Below are positions 48,208 to 56,584 of a stretch of DNA of 64,000 nucleotides, in pieces. Position 1 is the stretch's first letter; the number at the start of each line of letters is the position of its first letter. Origin of the DNA: Lachnospiraceae bacterium (GTDB lineage: Bacteria; Bacillota; Clostridia; Lachnospirales; Lachnospiraceae); the NCBI GenBank assembly GCA_910574865.1, contig CAJTDN010000017.1, forward strand, positions 1-64,000, given 5' to 3'. The notes beneath the pieces are model-generated. The model worked only from the letters and a program-made list of their open reading frames with translations, made no database searches and had not been told where the DNA came from. Both the position numbers and the translations under genes were made by a program.

Positions 48208-49179
48208 ATGATAATATTAAATGACGTGAGGAAATCCTTTCAGAATCTGGAGGTTCTGAAAGGAATTTCCATGACAATCGAAGACCACAAAATATATGGC
48301 ATTATCGGACAGAGCGGCGCGGGAAAATCTACGCTGCTACGTTGTATTAACGGGCTGGAACCCTATGATTCAGGAGAAATCACCGTGGATGGGACGCTTG
48401 TTTCCGTTCGCGACAAGGACGCGTTACGGCATTTGCAAAAGCGGATGGGCATGATTTTCCAGAGTTTTAATTTATTGGAGCGTCTGGACGTTTATGACAA
48501 TGTCGCGCTTCCCATGAAGTTCTGGGGCATGCGCACCAATACGAGCGAGGCGCGGGAAAAAATCCTTGGGCTGGTGCGCCTGGTTGGCTTGGAGGACAAG
48601 CTCCACGCGAAGCCGAGGGAGCTTTCTGGAGGACAAAAACAAAGGGTCGCCATCGCGAGGGCGTTGGTTTTAGATCCGCAGTTTTTGCTCTGCGACGAGG
48701 CCACGAGCGCGCTGGATCCGGAGATTACCAAGGGAATCCTGGCCCTTTTGCAAAAAATCAACAAGGAGCTTGGCATCACGATTATCGTCGTCACGCACCA
48801 GATGGAGGTCGTGAAGCAGATTTGCGAGCGAGTCGCCTTTTTAAGCCAAGGGTGCGTTCTCGCGGAAGGCCGGCCGGAGGAATTGTTCGTAAGGCCAGAA
48901 AGACAAGAAATCAAGGATTTCCTGCGGGAGGGAAGCGAGAGGCTGCCCGAGACGGGCACCAACATTCAATTATTTTTCAATGATGACAATAACATGGATC
49001 CGATCGTCACGCAGATGGCGAGAAACCTCGATTTGGATTTCTCCATATGCTGGGCGAAGCTCGAGGATTTCCGCACCAATGTTTATGGCAGCCTTGTCAT
49101 AAACGTGAAGGAAGAGGACTTTGAACGGGTTTCCGCATTTTTAAATGAAAAAAAAGTGACATGGGAGGCATTGCGTTAA
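48208..49179 (+). CDS. metN: methionine ABC transporter ATP-binding protein
   Basis: 323 residues from the ATG at 48208, one base after the metQ stop, with GAGG upstream. Walker A GQSGAGKSTLLRCI, signature LSGGQKQRVAIARAL, Walker B LLCDEATSALDP, H-loop VTHQME. The C-terminal NIL domain (about 245-323) binds methionine and gives transinhibition in known MetN. Confidence 0.94.
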   Translation: MIILNDVRKSFQNLEVLKGISMTIEDHKIYGIIGQSGAGKSTLLRCINGLEPYDSGEITVDGTLVSVRDKDALRHLQKRMGMIFQSFNLLERLDVYDNVALPMKFWGMRTNTSEAREKILGLVRLVGLEDKLHAKPRELSGGQKQRVAIARALVLDPQFLLCDEATSALDPEITKGILALLQKINKELGITIIVVTHQMEVVKQICERVAFLSQGCVLAEGRPEELFVRPERQEIKDFLREGSERLPETGTNIQLFFNDDNNMDPIVTQMARNLDLDFSICWAKLEDFRTNVYGSLVINVKEEDFERVSAFLNEKKVTWEALR

Positions 49180-49180
49180 T

Positions 49181-49843
49181 ATGGGAGGAATCGTATCAAC
49201 CACGGGCATGGAGGACATTATCATCAACGCGTTGATGCAGACGCTTTACATGGTGTTCTGGTCAACGTTGTTTTCCGTCATTCTCGGCTTTTTGCCGGCC
49301 ATCGTGCTGACGTTGACCGCGCCGGACGGCCTTAGGCCAAATCGTATGATATATGAAGTATTAAGTTTTATCGTAAACGTGTTCCGCAGCTTTCCGTTCA
49401 TCATCCTGCTGGTCATCCTGATCCCGTTTACGAGGATGGTCGTTGGAAAGGCAATCGGGACGACGGCGGCAATCGTCCCGCTGACGATTTCCGCGATTCC
49501 CTTTATCGCGCGGATTTTCGAGACGAGCCTGCGGGAGACGAACCCCGGCGTAATCGAGGCGGCGCGCTCGTTTGGCGCGTCCAATTTCCAAATTATGATT
49601 CACGTGTATATAAAGGAATCCATTCCCCGGATGTTGAACGGCGTCGTTCTTTTGATTATTTCCCTGGTGGGGTATTCCGCCATGGCGGGAACCGTCGGCG
49701 GCGGGGGAATCGGCGATATTGCCATTCGGTTCGGGTATCAGCAGTACAAGACGGACTACCTGGTCATTTGTTCCATCATACTGATTATATTCGTCCAGTT
49801 GATACAAATGCTGGGAAACCATTTGTATAAAAAAATGTCATGA
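49181..49843 (+). CDS. metI: methionine ABC transporter permease
   Basis: 220 residues with about five to six membrane segments. The ABC-permease EAA loop appears as EAARSFGASNFQIMIHVYIKESIP, near residue 125. Starts one base after the metN stop. Completes a MetQNI importer. Confidence 0.94.
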   Translation: MGGIVSTTGMEDIIINALMQTLYMVFWSTLFSVILGFLPAIVLTLTAPDGLRPNRMIYEVLSFIVNVFRSFPFIILLVILIPFTRMVVGKAIGTTAAIVPLTISAIPFIARIFETSLRETNPGVIEAARSFGASNFQIMIHVYIKESIPRMLNGVVLLIISLVGYSAMAGTVGGGGIGDIAIRFGYQQYKTDYLVICSIILIIFVQLIQMLGNHLYKKMS

Positions 49844-49854
49844 TGAGTATTTTT

Positions 49855-50012
49855 CACGGGGGGAACAAGGAATTAAGCATTGCAAACTTGCTTGCATAAT
49901 GCCTAATTCCTTGTTTCCCATAACCCGAAAAGGGTGGCCACCCCCCACAGTGAGAAACATGAGCCCTTGAAAAGGGCGAAGTGCGTAGCAATCCATGGGC
50001 ATCATGGGGGCA
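49855..50012 (+). repeat. composite hairpin element R3 plus R2 fragment
   Basis: A long hairpin: AACAAGGAATTAAGCATT (49863-49880) with its near-complement AATGCCTAATTCCTTGTT around 49898-49915, with the loop GCAAACTTGCTTGCAT. Then GGTGGCCACC dyad, a stretch with GAAACATGAGCCCTTGAAAA, and the R2 core CAATCCATGGGCATCATGG (49990-50008). The reverse complement of this arrangement recurs at 53022-53222. It may also terminate metQNI. Confidence 0.8.
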
Positions 50013-50048
50013 AAAGGTCATGCGAACATATTGATAAGGAGGCAAAAA

Positions 50049-50522
50049 ATGAACGAAGTAGATTATAAGCTGCTCGTTGAGCAGGTGCAGGCATTCGCTG
50101 ACACGGAAAATGACTTCGTGCCACTTTTTTCGAACGTGTCCGCGCTGCTTTATGAAGCGTTGGAGGATTTAAACTGGGTGGGATTCTATCTGATGGACAA
50201 GGGCAGCCTCCTTTTGGGGCCGTTTCAGGGAAAGACGGCATGCATCCGCATCCAGCCGGGGCGCGGTGTCTGCGGCACCGCGCTCGTGAAGGACGAAGTT
50301 CTGCGGGTTGCCAACGTCCACGAATTTCCCGGGCACATCGCTTGTGATTGCGCGTCCGAGTCGGAAATCGTCGTCCCCCTGCATCGCGATGGCGAGGTGG
50401 TCGGCGTACTGGACATCGACAGCCCGAGGCAAAACCGCTTCAGTGAGGAGGACGAGGAGGGACTGCGCGCCGTCGCGGGGCGGTTGGAGGCGGTGACGGA
50501 CTTTTCAAGATTGAGGGTGTGA
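50049..50522 (+). CDS. free methionine-(R)-sulfoxide reductase (GAF type)
   Basis: 157 residues from the ATG at 50049 with AGGAGG. The GAF domain carries the family's cysteines: Cys65 (TACIRI), Cys75 (GRGVCGTA), Cys99 and Cys101 (HIACDCASESEIV). It reduces free Met-R-sulfoxide using thioredoxin; three of the four Cys match the resolving/catalytic positions of E. coli fRMsr. Following metQNI, it suggests that the strain takes up oxidised methionine and repairs it. Confidence 0.88.
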   Translation: MNEVDYKLLVEQVQAFADTENDFVPLFSNVSALLYEALEDLNWVGFYLMDKGSLLLGPFQGKTACIRIQPGRGVCGTALVKDEVLRVANVHEFPGHIACDCASESEIVVPLHRDGEVVGVLDIDSPRQNRFSEEDEEGLRAVAGRLEAVTDFSRLRV

Positions 50523-50530
50523 GTCTGATT

Positions 50531-50557
50531 AAAAAAGAGCGTTTGCTCTTTTTTTTT
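50531..50557 (+). terminator. terminator after the reductase gene
   Basis: AAAAAAGAGC (50531-50540) GTTT GCTCTTTTTT (50545-50554) with further T. It ends the transcript that follows the reductase stop. Confidence 0.88.
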
Positions 50558-50688
50558 GACTTTGAGCATGTTATACTAATTCTGGTATTATGGGTTTGCG
50601 TTTGAAGGAAAAAAGTATTGATTGGGTGGAGGATGGGGTGGCCGCAAGTGGCAGGTGTACTTAAAATGGACAGAAAGGATTTTTTATC

Positions 50689-51534
50689 ATGCTCAGAACA
50701 ATAAATGTGGATGAAATTACGAAGAACATCAAGGAAATGTGCATCGAGGCGAATCATTTTCTTTCGCCCGACATGAAGTCGGCACTTGAAAAAGCGAGGA
50801 AGGAGGAAGTATCCCCTCTTGGTGGGCAGATTCTTGCGCAGTTGGAGGAAAACCTGCAAATCGCCGCTGACGCCATGATTCCGATTTGCCAGGACACGGG
50901 AATGGCGGTCATTTTTCTGGAAATCGGGCAGGACGTCCATTTTGAGGGCGGCTTTCTGGAGGACGCGGTCAACGAGGGCGTGCGCCAGGGTTACGTGGAA
51001 GGGTATTTGAGAAAATCCGTGGTAGGCGATCCGCTGATTCGGGAAAATACGAAGGACAATACGCCGGCAATCCTCCATACAAAGATTGTGAAAGGTAACA
51101 AAGTAAAGATAAAAGTTGCTCCCAAAGGATTTGGAAGCGAGAACATGAGCCGGGTTTTCATGCTGAAACCGGCGCAGGGCATCGAGGGCGTGAAGGAGGC
51201 CGTGCTCGCGGCCGTGGAGGACGCGGGGCCGAATGCCTGTCCGCCGATGGTGGTAGGCGTCGGCATTGGAGGCACGTTTGAAAAATGCGCGTTGATGGCG
51301 AAGGAGGCCCTGACGCGCGAGGTGGGAAGGCATTCGGAAATTCCTTACGTGAAGAAATTGGAGGAGGAATTGCTGGAGAAAATAAATGGCCTCGGCATCG
51401 GTCCGGGCGGGTTGGGTGGAACGACGACGGCACTTGCGGTAAATATTGACACGTACCCGACACACATCGCCGGGCTGCCCGTGGGCGTGAACATATGCTG
51501 CCACGTGAACCGGCACGTGGTAAGGTGGATATAA
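50689..51534 (+). CDS. fumarate hydratase / tartrate dehydratase, alpha subunit
   Basis: 281 residues. Class I Fe-S hydro-lyase: the cysteines Cys ligands include PICQDTGMAVIF, NACPPMVVGVGIGGTFEKC and the third Cys near residue 270 (NICCHVNRHVVRW). The C-terminal GPGGLGGTTTALAVNIDTYPTHIAGLPVGV block is diagnostic. Converts fumarate to malate or dehydrates L-tartrate with the beta subunit. Name deliberately not narrowed to fumA or ttdA. Confidence 0.92.
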   Translation: MLRTINVDEITKNIKEMCIEANHFLSPDMKSALEKARKEEVSPLGGQILAQLEENLQIAADAMIPICQDTGMAVIFLEIGQDVHFEGGFLEDAVNEGVRQGYVEGYLRKSVVGDPLIRENTKDNTPAILHTKIVKGNKVKIKVAPKGFGSENMSRVFMLKPAQGIEGVKEAVLAAVEDAGPNACPPMVVGVGIGGTFEKCALMAKEALTREVGRHSEIPYVKKLEEELLEKINGLGIGPGGLGGTTTALAVNIDTYPTHIAGLPVGVNICCHVNRHVVRWI

Positions 51535-51644
51535 GGGAAATGCTGTTACGTTTCAAGATCCGGCCAATCACCGCGTTGACTGGCCAGGAGGATGGACATA
51601 AATATGCCGAATCGTCAAGTGTTCATAAGTAAGGGAGGTTAATC

Positions 51645-52199
51645 ATGGAAAAAAACATTACGGCTCCGATTTCGAAGGAGGAGGCCCGCATGTTGCATGC
51701 GGGTGATTATGTTTATATCAGCGGGACGATTTACACGGCCCGGGATGCCGCACATAAGCGGATGCAGGAGACGCTGCAGGCGGGAGGGAAGCTCCCTTTT
51801 GACATCGAGCGGGAAATGATTTACTACATGGGACCGTCCCCGGCCCGCGAGGGGAGGCCGATTGGATCCGCGGGTCCGACCACGGCCGGGAGGATGGACA
51901 AGTACGCGCCGCAGCTTTTGGACTTGGGGCTGGGCGCCATGATAGGCAAGGGGAAACGCACGAAAGAGGTGCAGGACGCGGTGGTGAGAAACTCTGCGGT
52001 GTATTTTGCGGCAGTGGGCGGCGCGGGCGCGTTACTTTCAAAATGCATCATGGGTTCCGAGGTGATTGCTTATGACGACTTGGGAACCGAGGCGATTCGA
52101 AAGCTTACCGTTGAAAAATTTCCCGTCATCGTGGTGATAGACTGCGAGGGGAACAACCTTTATGAGACGGCGATTTTGGAGTATCGGAAAAACGTTTGA
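51645..52199 (+). CDS. fumarate hydratase / tartrate dehydratase, beta subunit
   Basis: 184 residues with GGGAGG upstream. Motifs SGTIYTARDAAHKRM, YMGPSPAREGRPIGSAGPTTAGRMD, and VGGAGALLSKCI define the second subunit. The usual order, alpha then beta, about 110 bases apart; the gap contains TCAAGTGTTCATAAGTAAGG, a short version of the leader motif seen before gyrA. Confidence 0.92.
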   Translation: MEKNITAPISKEEARMLHAGDYVYISGTIYTARDAAHKRMQETLQAGGKLPFDIEREMIYYMGPSPAREGRPIGSAGPTTAGRMDKYAPQLLDLGLGAMIGKGKRTKEVQDAVVRNSAVYFAAVGGAGALLSKCIMGSEVIAYDDLGTEAIRKLTVEKFPVIVVIDCEGNNLYETAILEYRKNV

Positions 52200-52296
52200 A
52201 ATATTATGAAGAAAATCCCTGAAACGGCGATTTGGATATAATGTATAAAGCGGCCGTGAAAGGACGATTCTTACTATAAGAAAAGGAAATGTAAAA

Positions 52297-53007
52297 ATGA
52301 AGCGAATTATATTGATGGTTTTGAGAAACTTTTGGCGGGTTCCATTCGCGTGGTTCCGACTTTTGTATCATGCCGCCCACGTGGACAAGTACACGGAGGA
52401 AGAACATTATAAATTATTGAAATATATTGACCATATGGCCAACACGGGTGGAAATCTCGTTGTTGACATTCACGGAAAGGAAAACTTGCCTGAAAAGAGC
52501 GGGTACGTGCTTTATCCAAACCACCAGGGCATGTATGACGTGCTGGCATTGGTGGAGGCCAGTCCCGTTCCCATTGCCGTGGTGGCCAAGAAGGAAGTGG
52601 AAAACATACAGTTTTTGAAACAGGTATTTGCCTGCACGAAGTCCTTCATGATGGATCGGGAAAATGTCAGGCAGTCCTTGAAAGTGATTGCAAGCGTGAC
52701 TGAAGAAGTGAAAAAGGGAAGGAATTATGTCATATTTCCAGAGGGAACCCGATCGAAGAATGGAAATACCGTGGGCGAGTTCAAGGGCGGCAGCTTCAAG
52801 GCGGCCATGAATGCGAAAGCCCCAATCGTGCCGGTCGCATTGATTGACTGTTTCAAGCCGTTTGACAGCAACACGATAAAGAAGGTAAAGGTGCAGGTAC
52901 ATTTCCTGAAGCCGATGTATCATGAGGAATATAAAGGGATGAAGAGCACGGAAATCGCGGCCAAGGTGCAAAAGGAGATACAAGAGACGATAAGGGAGCA
53001 TGAATAA
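52297..53007 (+). CDS. 1-acylglycerol-3-phosphate acyltransferase (PlsC family)
   Basis: 236 residues. Motif I NHQGMYDVLAL (NHx4D), motif III FPEGTRSKNG, and a short hydrophobic N-terminus. Makes phosphatidic acid from lysophosphatidic acid at the membrane. AAAGGAAATG precedes the start; extended -10 GGATATAAT at about 52235 could be its promoter. The last chromosomal gene before the inserted element. Confidence 0.9.
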   Translation: MKRIILMVLRNFWRVPFAWFRLLYHAAHVDKYTEEEHYKLLKYIDHMANTGGNLVVDIHGKENLPEKSGYVLYPNHQGMYDVLALVEASPVPIAVVAKKEVENIQFLKQVFACTKSFMMDRENVRQSLKVIASVTEEVKKGRNYVIFPEGTRSKNGNTVGEFKGGSFKAAMNAKAPIVPVALIDCFKPFDSNTIKKVKVQVHFLKPMYHEEYKGMKSTEIAAKVQKEIQETIREHE

Positions 53008-53021
53008 AGTGTACAAGGAGG

Positions 53022-53222
53022 TATGCCCATGGTTACTTTTCACGGGAGACTCCCAAACAGCTGCGAAACCGTGCGCTTGAGAGCGCACGTCGCCCTTTTC
53101 AAAGGCTTATGTTTCTCGCTGTGGGGGCGGCATCCTTTTCGGCTTGTGGGAAATAAGGAACCTGGCGTTATGCAAGCAAGCTTGCAACGTTTCATTCATT
53201 GTTTCCCACTCCGTGAGAAGTA
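53022..53222 (-). repeat. composite element R3 plus R2 fragment, inverted copy
   Basis: Reading outward it repeats 49855-50012 in reverse: GGTATGCCCATGGTTACT, then CGCCCTTTTCAAAGGC, CTTATGTTTCTCGCTGTGGGG, GGGAAATAAGGAACCTGG, a GCAAGCAAGCTTGC loop, and GTTTCCCACTCCGTGAG. The large hairpin is partly decayed. An extra GTGCGCTTGAGAGCGCAC hairpin (53072-53089) is inserted in this copy. Confidence 0.75.
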
Positions 53223-53267
53223 ACCGCCTATGATAACTTTTTTGAAAAAATTGATAAGTTTTAGAAT

Positions 53268-53318
53268 GAAATTCGACAAGAGGTTTTAAGCCTCTGCCGA
53301 ATTTCTTTTTTTATTGAA
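53268..53318 (+). terminator. terminator-like hairpin at the element boundary
   Basis: GAAATTCG...AGAGG pairs with CCTCT...CGAATTTC, then a T-run at about 53315. It lies about 260 bases after plsC and about 130 before the first element gene. Confidence 0.75.
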
Positions 53319-53337
53319 ATAGCAGAGAAAAAGGAGA

Positions 53338-53379
53338 GCGTGCAGAGTGTAAAAACTCTGGCACGCTTATTTTTTTACC
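53338..53379 (+). terminator. second terminator-like hairpin before the element genes
   Basis: AGCGTGCAGAGT... pairs with ACTCTGGCACGCT, then TATTTTTTT. It lies 25-60 bases before the first element gene. It may act as an attenuator there. Confidence 0.75.
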
Positions 53380-53403
53380 ATTAAGCAGAAAGGAGCGGGG
53401 ACA

Positions 53404-53595
53404 GTGGCAAGGAAGTATAAAAGGTTACGCTACGAGGACAGACGGACAATAGAAAAGATGCTTAAGGCTGGCGACAGCGTAGTAGCGATTGCAGGAGCGC
53501 TGGGAGTGCATAGAGATACGATATACAAGGAACTTAACCGCAGCGGCACAGACCAGCACACATACACCGCAGACGTAGCGCAGGCGACACTATAA
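53404..53595 (+). CDS. small helix-turn-helix DNA-binding protein
   Basis: 63 residues starting at GTG 53404 with AAAGGAGCGGGG upstream. RRTIEKMLKAGDSVVAIAGALGVHRDTIYKELNRSG is an IS30-type helix-turn-helix (HTH_38). No catalytic domain follows, so it is a phage or plasmid regulator rather than a transposase. First gene of the element, just after an attenuator-like hairpin. Confidence 0.75.
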   Translation: MARKYKRLRYEDRRTIEKMLKAGDSVVAIAGALGVHRDTIYKELNRSGTDQHTYTADVAQATL

Positions 53596-53629
53596 ACCCA
53601 GAGGGGGCAACGAAAGAGAGGCAGAACAC

Positions 53630-53926
53630 ATGAAAGTATTAAAAGCAGGGAAAAGCGCCAGCGGCGTAGATATTCAGATTGAGGAATGGCACGAAAACTA
53701 TAGCTTTATGCCGTATGGCAGCACACTTGCCTTTTATCCAAAAAGCAAGGCGACGCATAAAGGGAGCTATGCACCGAAAGCAGGGGAGAGCCACCGCTTT
53801 AGCTTTGCTTTTCCCAGCAATGAAGAGGCAGAGGCGGCATTTACAGCGCTGGGAAATGGCTGCAGTGCATTTACCGATTATTTGAAATACTGGGACGGAA
53901 AGCCAGAGTATAAGGACTGTATATAA
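53630..53926 (+). CDS. hypothetical protein of the mobile element
   Basis: 98 residues. No recognised domain. The sequence has regular aromatic residues (YSFMPYGSTLAFYP, SHRFSFAFPSNEE) suggesting a compact beta-sheet protein, and no signal or membrane segment. GAGGCAGA precedes the start. The pattern suggests a phage accessory factor, but the role is unknown. Confidence 0.6.
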   Translation: MKVLKAGKSASGVDIQIEEWHENYSFMPYGSTLAFYPKSKATHKGSYAPKAGESHRFSFAFPSNEEAEAAFTALGNGCSAFTDYLKYWDGKPEYKDCI

Positions 53927-53955
53927 GAATGATAACAAAAGAAAGGTAAAAGCGC

Positions 53956-54714
53956 ATGGAGTATATAGCAAGTTTTAGCGGTGGCAAGGATAGCGCAGCG
54001 ACAGTGATATTAGCAAAAGAACACGGCGAACCGCTAAACGAAATAATTTTCAGTGAGGTTATGTATAGCGAAACCATAAGCGGCGAGCTGCCAGAGCATA
54101 TAAACTTTGTAAAAAATGTAGCTTTTCCTTTATTTGAAAGTTGGGGCTATAAAACAAAGATATTACGGGCAGAGAAAACGTATTTAGATTTGTTTTACCA
54201 TACCTTAAAGAAAAGTAAGTATCCAGAGAGGATAGGCAAAAAGGCGGGCTTTCCTATGGCTGGAAAATGTGCGGTAAATCGGGACTGCAAGGTAAAAGCT
54301 ATACGGGATTATATAGCGGCAAAGGATAAGACACAATTAACACAGTACATAGGGATAGCGATAGACGAGCCAAAGAGATTAGAGCGGCTGGACGAGGGCA
54401 AAGTATCATTGCTTGCAAAATATAACTACACAGAGGAAATGGCAAAAGCGAAAGCGGAAGAATACGGACTATTAAGCCCGTGTTATGAGTACAGCACAAG
54501 GGGCGGCTGCTGGTTCTGCCCTAATGCTAGCATACAAGAGTTAAAGCACCTAAGAAATAATTATAAGGAATTATGGGACGAACTGCTAAGACTGGAAGAG
54601 ATACCAGACATAATAGGCGACGTATGGAATACACGAAACAGAACGAGTATTCACGAAATAGAAGAAAGGCTATTCTGGGAAAAAGCACAAATGACAGTAT
54701 ACGATTTTTTATAA
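53956..54714 (+). CDS. PAPS-reductase-family (PP-loop) protein
   Basis: 252 residues. N-terminal PP-loop SFSGGKDSAATVI, then QYIGIAIDEPKRLERL, and GGCWFCPNASIQELKHL with a Cys pair near residue 185. Phage relatives are annotated as phosphoadenosine phosphosulfate reductase-like; they may activate adenylated substrates for tRNA or nucleotide modification rather than sulfate reduction. No dnd phosphorothioation genes accompany it. Confidence 0.75.
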   Translation: MEYIASFSGGKDSAATVILAKEHGEPLNEIIFSEVMYSETISGELPEHINFVKNVAFPLFESWGYKTKILRAEKTYLDLFYHTLKKSKYPERIGKKAGFPMAGKCAVNRDCKVKAIRDYIAAKDKTQLTQYIGIAIDEPKRLERLDEGKVSLLAKYNYTEEMAKAKAEEYGLLSPCYEYSTRGGCWFCPNASIQELKHLRNNYKELWDELLRLEEIPDIIGDVWNTRNRTSIHEIEERLFWEKAQMTVYDFL

Positions 54715-54738
54715 GGTAGGCGGCAGCGCCGCCAGCAC

Positions 54739-54832
54739 CCGCCCTTAATTTAATGGCAGAATACCGAGCTTGAAACTGGCTATAGCAGTACAAGCCTATA
54801 GCGGGGCGCTGGTTCAATTCCAGCAGGGCGGT
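54739..54832 (+). tRNA. tRNA-Ser(UGA)-like gene of the mobile element
   Basis: 94 nt: perfect 7-bp acceptor CCGCCCT (54739-54745) / AGGGCGG (54825-54831); D-loop with GG; anticodon loop CTTGAAA (anticodon TGA); long variable arm stem GCTATAG / CTATAGC; perfect T-arm GCTGG TTCAATT CCAGC. The anticodon stem needs a bulged G (CC G AG / CT GG), the D-stem is only about three A-T pairs, and no CCA is encoded. Possibly functional or a tRNA-like mimic. Confidence 0.5.
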
Positions 54833-54932
54833 TTTGGCAGCAGGCATGGCGAGCCTGTACCAGAGGGCAGCAGGCTAATAGCTGTATCTGGATACCGTGA
54901 TAAAAGCAGGCTGCCGCCAGAAGAGGCAGGAA

Positions 54933-55253
54933 ATGAGAGCAGCATATAAGGAGTATGAGGACAGTTATATAAACGGCTATGCAGATGCCTTAGAGGATAT
55001 GAGGCGCTGGCAGCAGGCAAGGCAACAACGGGAGCAGGACAGACAAGCCCGCCGCTGGTATTTCCTTAAGCAGAGGGCGCTAGGAGTAGCAACGCTGATA
55101 TTTACCGTGCTGGCGGTATGGATTTTAGAGAGCGACGCTACCATAGCGCTTATCACAGTACCGCTGGGGCTGGCGCTGATATTCAGCAAGAAAAAGCTGG
55201 TAGTGAATGACTATTACTTTGAAACAGAAGAGAGGCAGGCGGGCAATGATTGA
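54933..55253 (+). CDS. two-segment membrane protein of the mobile element
   Basis: 106 residues from the ATG at 54933 (AGGCAGGA upstream); an in-frame GTG at 54897 is the alternative. A basic, Gln/Arg-rich head (about 15-50) is followed by two membrane segments (about 52-90, GVATLIFTVLAVWIL and TIALITVPLGLALIF) and a short charged tail. No family recognised. It overlaps the next gene by eight bases. Confidence 0.55.
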   Translation: MRAAYKEYEDSYINGYADALEDMRRWQQARQQREQDRQARRWYFLKQRALGVATLIFTVLAVWILESDATIALITVPLGLALIFSKKKLVVNDYYFETEERQAGND

Positions 55254-55968
55254 ATGTGGGTATTATAACATGGATTGCTTAGACGGCATGGAGCTTATAG
55301 AGGATAAAACCATAGATATGATACTTTGTGATTTGCCGTATGGGACGACAAGGAACGCATGGGACAGCGTAATACCGTTTGAAAAATTGTGGAAACAGTA
55401 CGAACGCATTATTAAAGATAACGGAGTGATTGCGTTGTTTTCAGCACAGCCATTTACTACGGATTTGATAAACAGCAATAGAAAATTATTCCGTTATGAT
55501 TTGGTGTGGGACAAAGTGCTATCAAGCGGATTTTTAAACGCACACAAGATGCCGTTAAGAACGCATGAAACAATCTGTATATTTTACAAAAAAGCGCCAA
55601 AGTATAACCCGATTATGGAAACGAGGGGCAGACCGAGAGAAAAAGGAAATAAGGGAAATACAGATAATGGAAAAAGCTGCTACGGGGATTTTAACGCATA
55701 TTCAAAAGTAAACAATGAGTATTTCCCTACAAGCATACTGCAATTTTCTAATGGAAATAGGAACGACGGGCGCATACATAGCACACAAAAACCAGTTTCT
55801 TTATGCGAATATCTGATAATGACATATACGGACGTTGGCGACTTGGTACTTGATAATTGCGCTGGTTCATGCACAACTGGGGTAGCGGCACATAAGACGG
55901 GCAGAAAATTTATCGGTTTTGAAATTGATAAGGAATATTACGAAAAATCCCAGAGGCGGCTGCAGTAA
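55246..55968 (+). CDS. DNA adenine/cytosine-N4 methyltransferase
   Basis: 240 residues from the ATG at 55246. The catalytic tetrad motif appears as DLPYG at residues 29-33, before the SAM-binding motif, which is at the C-terminus (LDNCAGSCTTGVAAHKTGRKFIGFEID). This is the beta-class order. GRPREKGNKG near residue 130 may contact DNA. No restriction endonuclease is next to it, so it is probably an orphan methyltransferase that protects the element or alters regulation. Confidence 0.85.
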   Translation: MIECGYYNMDCLDGMELIEDKTIDMILCDLPYGTTRNAWDSVIPFEKLWKQYERIIKDNGVIALFSAQPFTTDLINSNRKLFRYDLVWDKVLSSGFLNAHKMPLRTHETICIFYKKAPKYNPIMETRGRPREKGNKGNTDNGKSCYGDFNAYSKVNNEYFPTSILQFSNGNRNDGRIHSTQKPVSLCEYLIMTYTDVGDLVLDNCAGSCTTGVAAHKTGRKFIGFEIDKEYYEKSQRRLQ

Positions 55969-56022
55969 GAACAGGCACAAATAAACTTATTTGATATAGG
56001 GGCATTATAGGGGTGAAATAGT

Positions 56023-56235
56023 ATGGCTGAAATCATTTTACACCCGTGCCACCCAGATTATTGTAAGGAATGTGTATTTTATGGCAGCAGTAATGGTGGC
56101 TGCCAGAGTGAGGACTACATACAAAACAGCTATAAGGTAAATTGCGTGTGGCATTATTGCAAATACAAGCGGAAAAGGCACACAGAAAGCGAGGCAGACA
56201 ATGAGGCGACACAAACGGGAAAACCAGATACTTAA
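56023..56235 (+). CDS. small Cys-rich protein of the mobile element
   Basis: 70 residues with eight Cys and four His in the first 50 (PCHPDYCKECVFY, GGCQSEDY, NCVWHYCKYK), probably binding zinc. AGGGGTGAAATAG precedes the start. Its end overlaps the next gene by 35 bases in another frame. Confidence 0.55.
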   Translation: MAEIILHPCHPDYCKECVFYGSSNGGCQSEDYIQNSYKVNCVWHYCKYKRKRHTESEADNEATQTGKPDT

Positions 56236-56584
56236 AGGGCTGCTGCTGGCGGCAGCAGGCGTGGCAGCCTGCATAGCGGGGCTGATACTGTTTTTTATGT
56301 TCGTCTGGTGGCGGGCGCAGAACGCAGAGCCGACGACGGACGAAGAGGTAGCGGCGTTGATGCAGAGGCAGCAGGCAGAGCCGCTGGTTATCGAAACACC
56401 AGAGCCGACTACAGAGGGCAGTATAAGAGTATATGACTATGACGGCTGCTGTATCTACGCATACTATGGAGAAATCAAGATAAACAGCGACGGCAGGGAC
56501 GGGCGGCAGATTGATATAGAGTGTGCGGGATATTTAGAGGGATACCAGCAGCACAGAGAACCAGAAAGCGGGGTAGAGGAATGA
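56201..56584 (+). CDS. membrane-anchored hypothetical protein of the mobile element
   Basis: 127 residues. One membrane segment (about 12-36, LKGLLLAAAGVAACIAGLILFFMF) then a Pro/Glu-rich stalk and a small outer domain (VYDYDGCCIYAYYGEIKINSDGRD). The tail is acidic. Translationally coupled to the next gene, which starts at 56581. Confidence 0.55.
   Translation: MRRHKRENQILKGLLLAAAGVAACIAGLILFFMFVWWRAQNAEPTTDEEVAALMQRQQAEPLVIETPEPTTEGSIRVYDYDGCCIYAYYGEIKINSDGRDGRQIDIECAGYLEGYQQHREPESGVEE

Noticed and set aside
53404-53595. IS30-type transposase
   Set aside because: Only the helix-turn-helix is present (63 residues); no DDE domain follows in any frame.
53956-54714. Dnd phosphorothioation system (DndC reading of the PAPS-reductase-like protein)
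   Set aside because: No dndB, dndD, dndE or SspABCD-like genes are next to it, and the protein is shorter than DndC; a phage PAPS-reductase-family protein is the simpler reading.
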